From NCBI GenBank assembly GCA_905197585.1, contig CAJJZO010000127.1, forward strand, positions 1 through 5,448: a stretch of 5,448 nt of DNA, read 5' to 3'. The notes below the pieces were generated by a model. The model searched no databases and was not told the origin of the DNA. It was given only the letters and a program-made list of their open reading frames with translations. The position numbers and the translations under genes were made by a program. This DNA is from an uncultured Collinsella sp. (GTDB lineage Bacteria > Actinomycetota > Coriobacteriia > Coriobacteriales > Coriobacteriaceae). Positions 4,424-5,448 of this stretch are shown one piece after another (position 1 is the stretch's first letter; every line of letters starts with the position of its first letter).

Positions 4424-5448
4424 ATGGACCAGCGTTCCGTACGCGATATTCTTGCCGGTAAAACCTATTTTATCCGCACATTCGGCTGCCAGATGAACCA
4501 GCACGACTCCGAGCGCGTGAGTGGCTTGCTCGATTCGTATGGCTGTCTTATGGCGCTCGATCCCGAGCATGCTGATATTGTCGTGTTCATGACGTGCTGT
4601 GTGCGCGAGGCTGCCGATACGCGCCTGTACGGTCAGTGCAATTCCTGCAAGAGCCTTCCTCCTTCGCCTTCGGGTAAGCGCGTGGTCGCCGTGGGCGGCT
4701 GCATCGCCCAGCGCGACGGCGAGGGCTTGCTCACCAACGTCGATAACGTCAACGTCATTTTTGGCACCCATTCTATTGCTCACGTGGCCGAGCTTATCGC
4801 CGAGGCGTTTTTGGATGGCAAGCGCCATATCCGCACGAATGAGCATGAGGATACCGACGCCATGAGTATGCCGTGGCATCGCGAGACGCAGTATCACGCA
4901 TGGGTGCCCATTATGACGGGCTGCAACAACTTCTGTACGTACTGCATCGTGCCCTACGTCCGTGGTCGTGAGAAGAGCCGTCCCTTCGAGGAGATTGTCG
5001 ACGAGGTGACAGGTCTGGTGCGCCAGGGCGTGCGCGAGATTACGCTGCTGGGACAGAACGTTAACTCCTACGGTCGCGATCTCTTTGGCAAGCCGCGTTT
5101 CGCCGATCTGCTGCGCGCCGTGGGCGATACGGGCGTCGAGCGCATCTTCTTTACCTCTTCTCATCCTAAGGATCTGCTGCCCGAGACCATTGATGCTATG
5201 GCCGAGACGCCTGCCGTCATGCCGCAGCTTCACCTGGCCGTTCAGTCGGGCTCCACGCGCATTCTTAAAGAGATGAATCGTCGTTATACGCGCGAGGATT
5301 ATCTGGGCCTGGTCGATCGTATTCGTAACCGTATGCCCGATATTGCGCTTTCGACCGATATCATCGTGGGTTTCCCGGGCGAGACCGAGGAAGACTTTGA
5401 GCAGACGCTGTCGCTTGCCGAGACGGTGCGCTATGCCCAAGCCTACAC
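4424..5448 (+). CDS. miaB: tRNA-2-methylthio-N6-dimethylallyladenosine synthase MiaB (3' end outside window)
   Basis: The first 341 codons of a MiaB-type methylthiotransferase. This radical SAM enzyme adds a methylthio group to N6-isopentenyladenosine at position 37 of tRNAs reading UNN codons, using two iron-sulfur clusters. The N-terminal UPF0004 domain supplies the auxiliary-cluster cysteines: C22 in FGCQMNQHDSE, C58 in MTCCVRE and C93 in GGCIAQ. The radical SAM domain starts near 155 and has CNNFCTYC (C167, C171, C174) followed by IVPYVRGREKSRP. LLGQNVNSYG, HLAVQSGS and DIIVGFPGE are also family motifs. The TRAM domain lies beyond the window. Two small oddities are a methionine where most MiaB proteins have asparagine before TC (normally NTC), and extra cysteines at 41, 59, 72 and 75. 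The ATG at 4424 has AGGA (4411-4414) nine bases upstream, a modest site. The family is clear; MiaB rather than its relatives MtaB or RimO is favoured by FGCQMN and VRGREKSRP. Confidence 0.95.
   Translation, partial: MDQRSVRDILAGKTYFIRTFGCQMNQHDSERVSGLLDSYGCLMALDPEHADIVVFMTCCVREAADTRLYGQCNSCKSLPPSPSGKRVVAVGGCIAQRDGEGLLTNVDNVNVIFGTHSIAHVAELIAEAFLDGKRHIRTNEHEDTDAMSMPWHRETQYHAWVPIMTGCNNFCTYCIVPYVRGREKSRPFEEIVDEVTGLVRQGVREITLLGQNVNSYGRDLFGKPRFADLLRAVGDTGVERIFFTSSHPKDLLPETIDAMAETPAVMPQLHLAVQSGSTRILKEMNRRYTREDYLGLVDRIRNRMPDIALSTDIIVGFPGETEEDFEQTLSLAETVRYAQAY

Noticed and set aside
4409..5440. A 343-codon open frame on the minus strand across miaB
   Set aside because: Antisense shadow of a well-recognised radical SAM gene; no family features.

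Overview
The window is a continuous run of plus-strand housekeeping genes. In order they are the 3' end of recA, recX, rny (RNase Y), a GHKL-type ATP-binding protein of unknown function, a spoVS-family gene, and the 5' part of miaB. The protein sequences, moderately high GC and codon use suggest a Coriobacteriia gut actinobacterium, probably Collinsella or a close relative. This is an inference from remembered family resemblance. No 16S or other decisive marker is present.

Region by region: (1) 1-1071 holds the end of recA and recX 11 bases later, probably one transcript for recombination (RecA filament) and its modulator. (2) 1072-1328 is a 257-base intergenic region. It holds a weak terminator-like inverted repeat, a good sigma70-type promoter (TTGACA, 17-base spacer, TACGAT) and a leader of about 160 bases. 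The leader has two hairpins, one an 11-bp stem with a GNRA-type loop. (3) 1329-3966 holds rny and the GHKL ATPase gene, separated by a single base with no Shine-Dalgarno site for the second gene, so they are probably translationally coupled. (4) 3967-4040 carries a plausible promoter overlapping a perfect inverted repeat, then an imperfect 20-bp palindrome and a good ribosome-binding site. (5) 4041-4358 is spoVS. (6) 4424 to the window end is miaB, cut off within the radical SAM domain.

The order recA / rny / (one gene) / spoVS / ... / miaB resembles the Bacillus-type arrangement recA-rny-ymdB-spoVS-...-miaB. Here a GHKL ATPase occupies the place of ymdB, a phosphodiesterase gene. The ATPase has a complete Bergerat fold motif set and a downstream segment that reads like a helix-turn-helix. 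It has no kinase phosphoacceptor domain and no recognisable MutL, Hsp90 or gyrase remainder. It is the most interesting object in the window: a conserved-looking, uncharacterised ATPase tied to the mRNA-decay endonuclease RNase Y and next to an Alba-like SpoVS protein. No mobile element, CRISPR array, tRNA or rRNA was seen.
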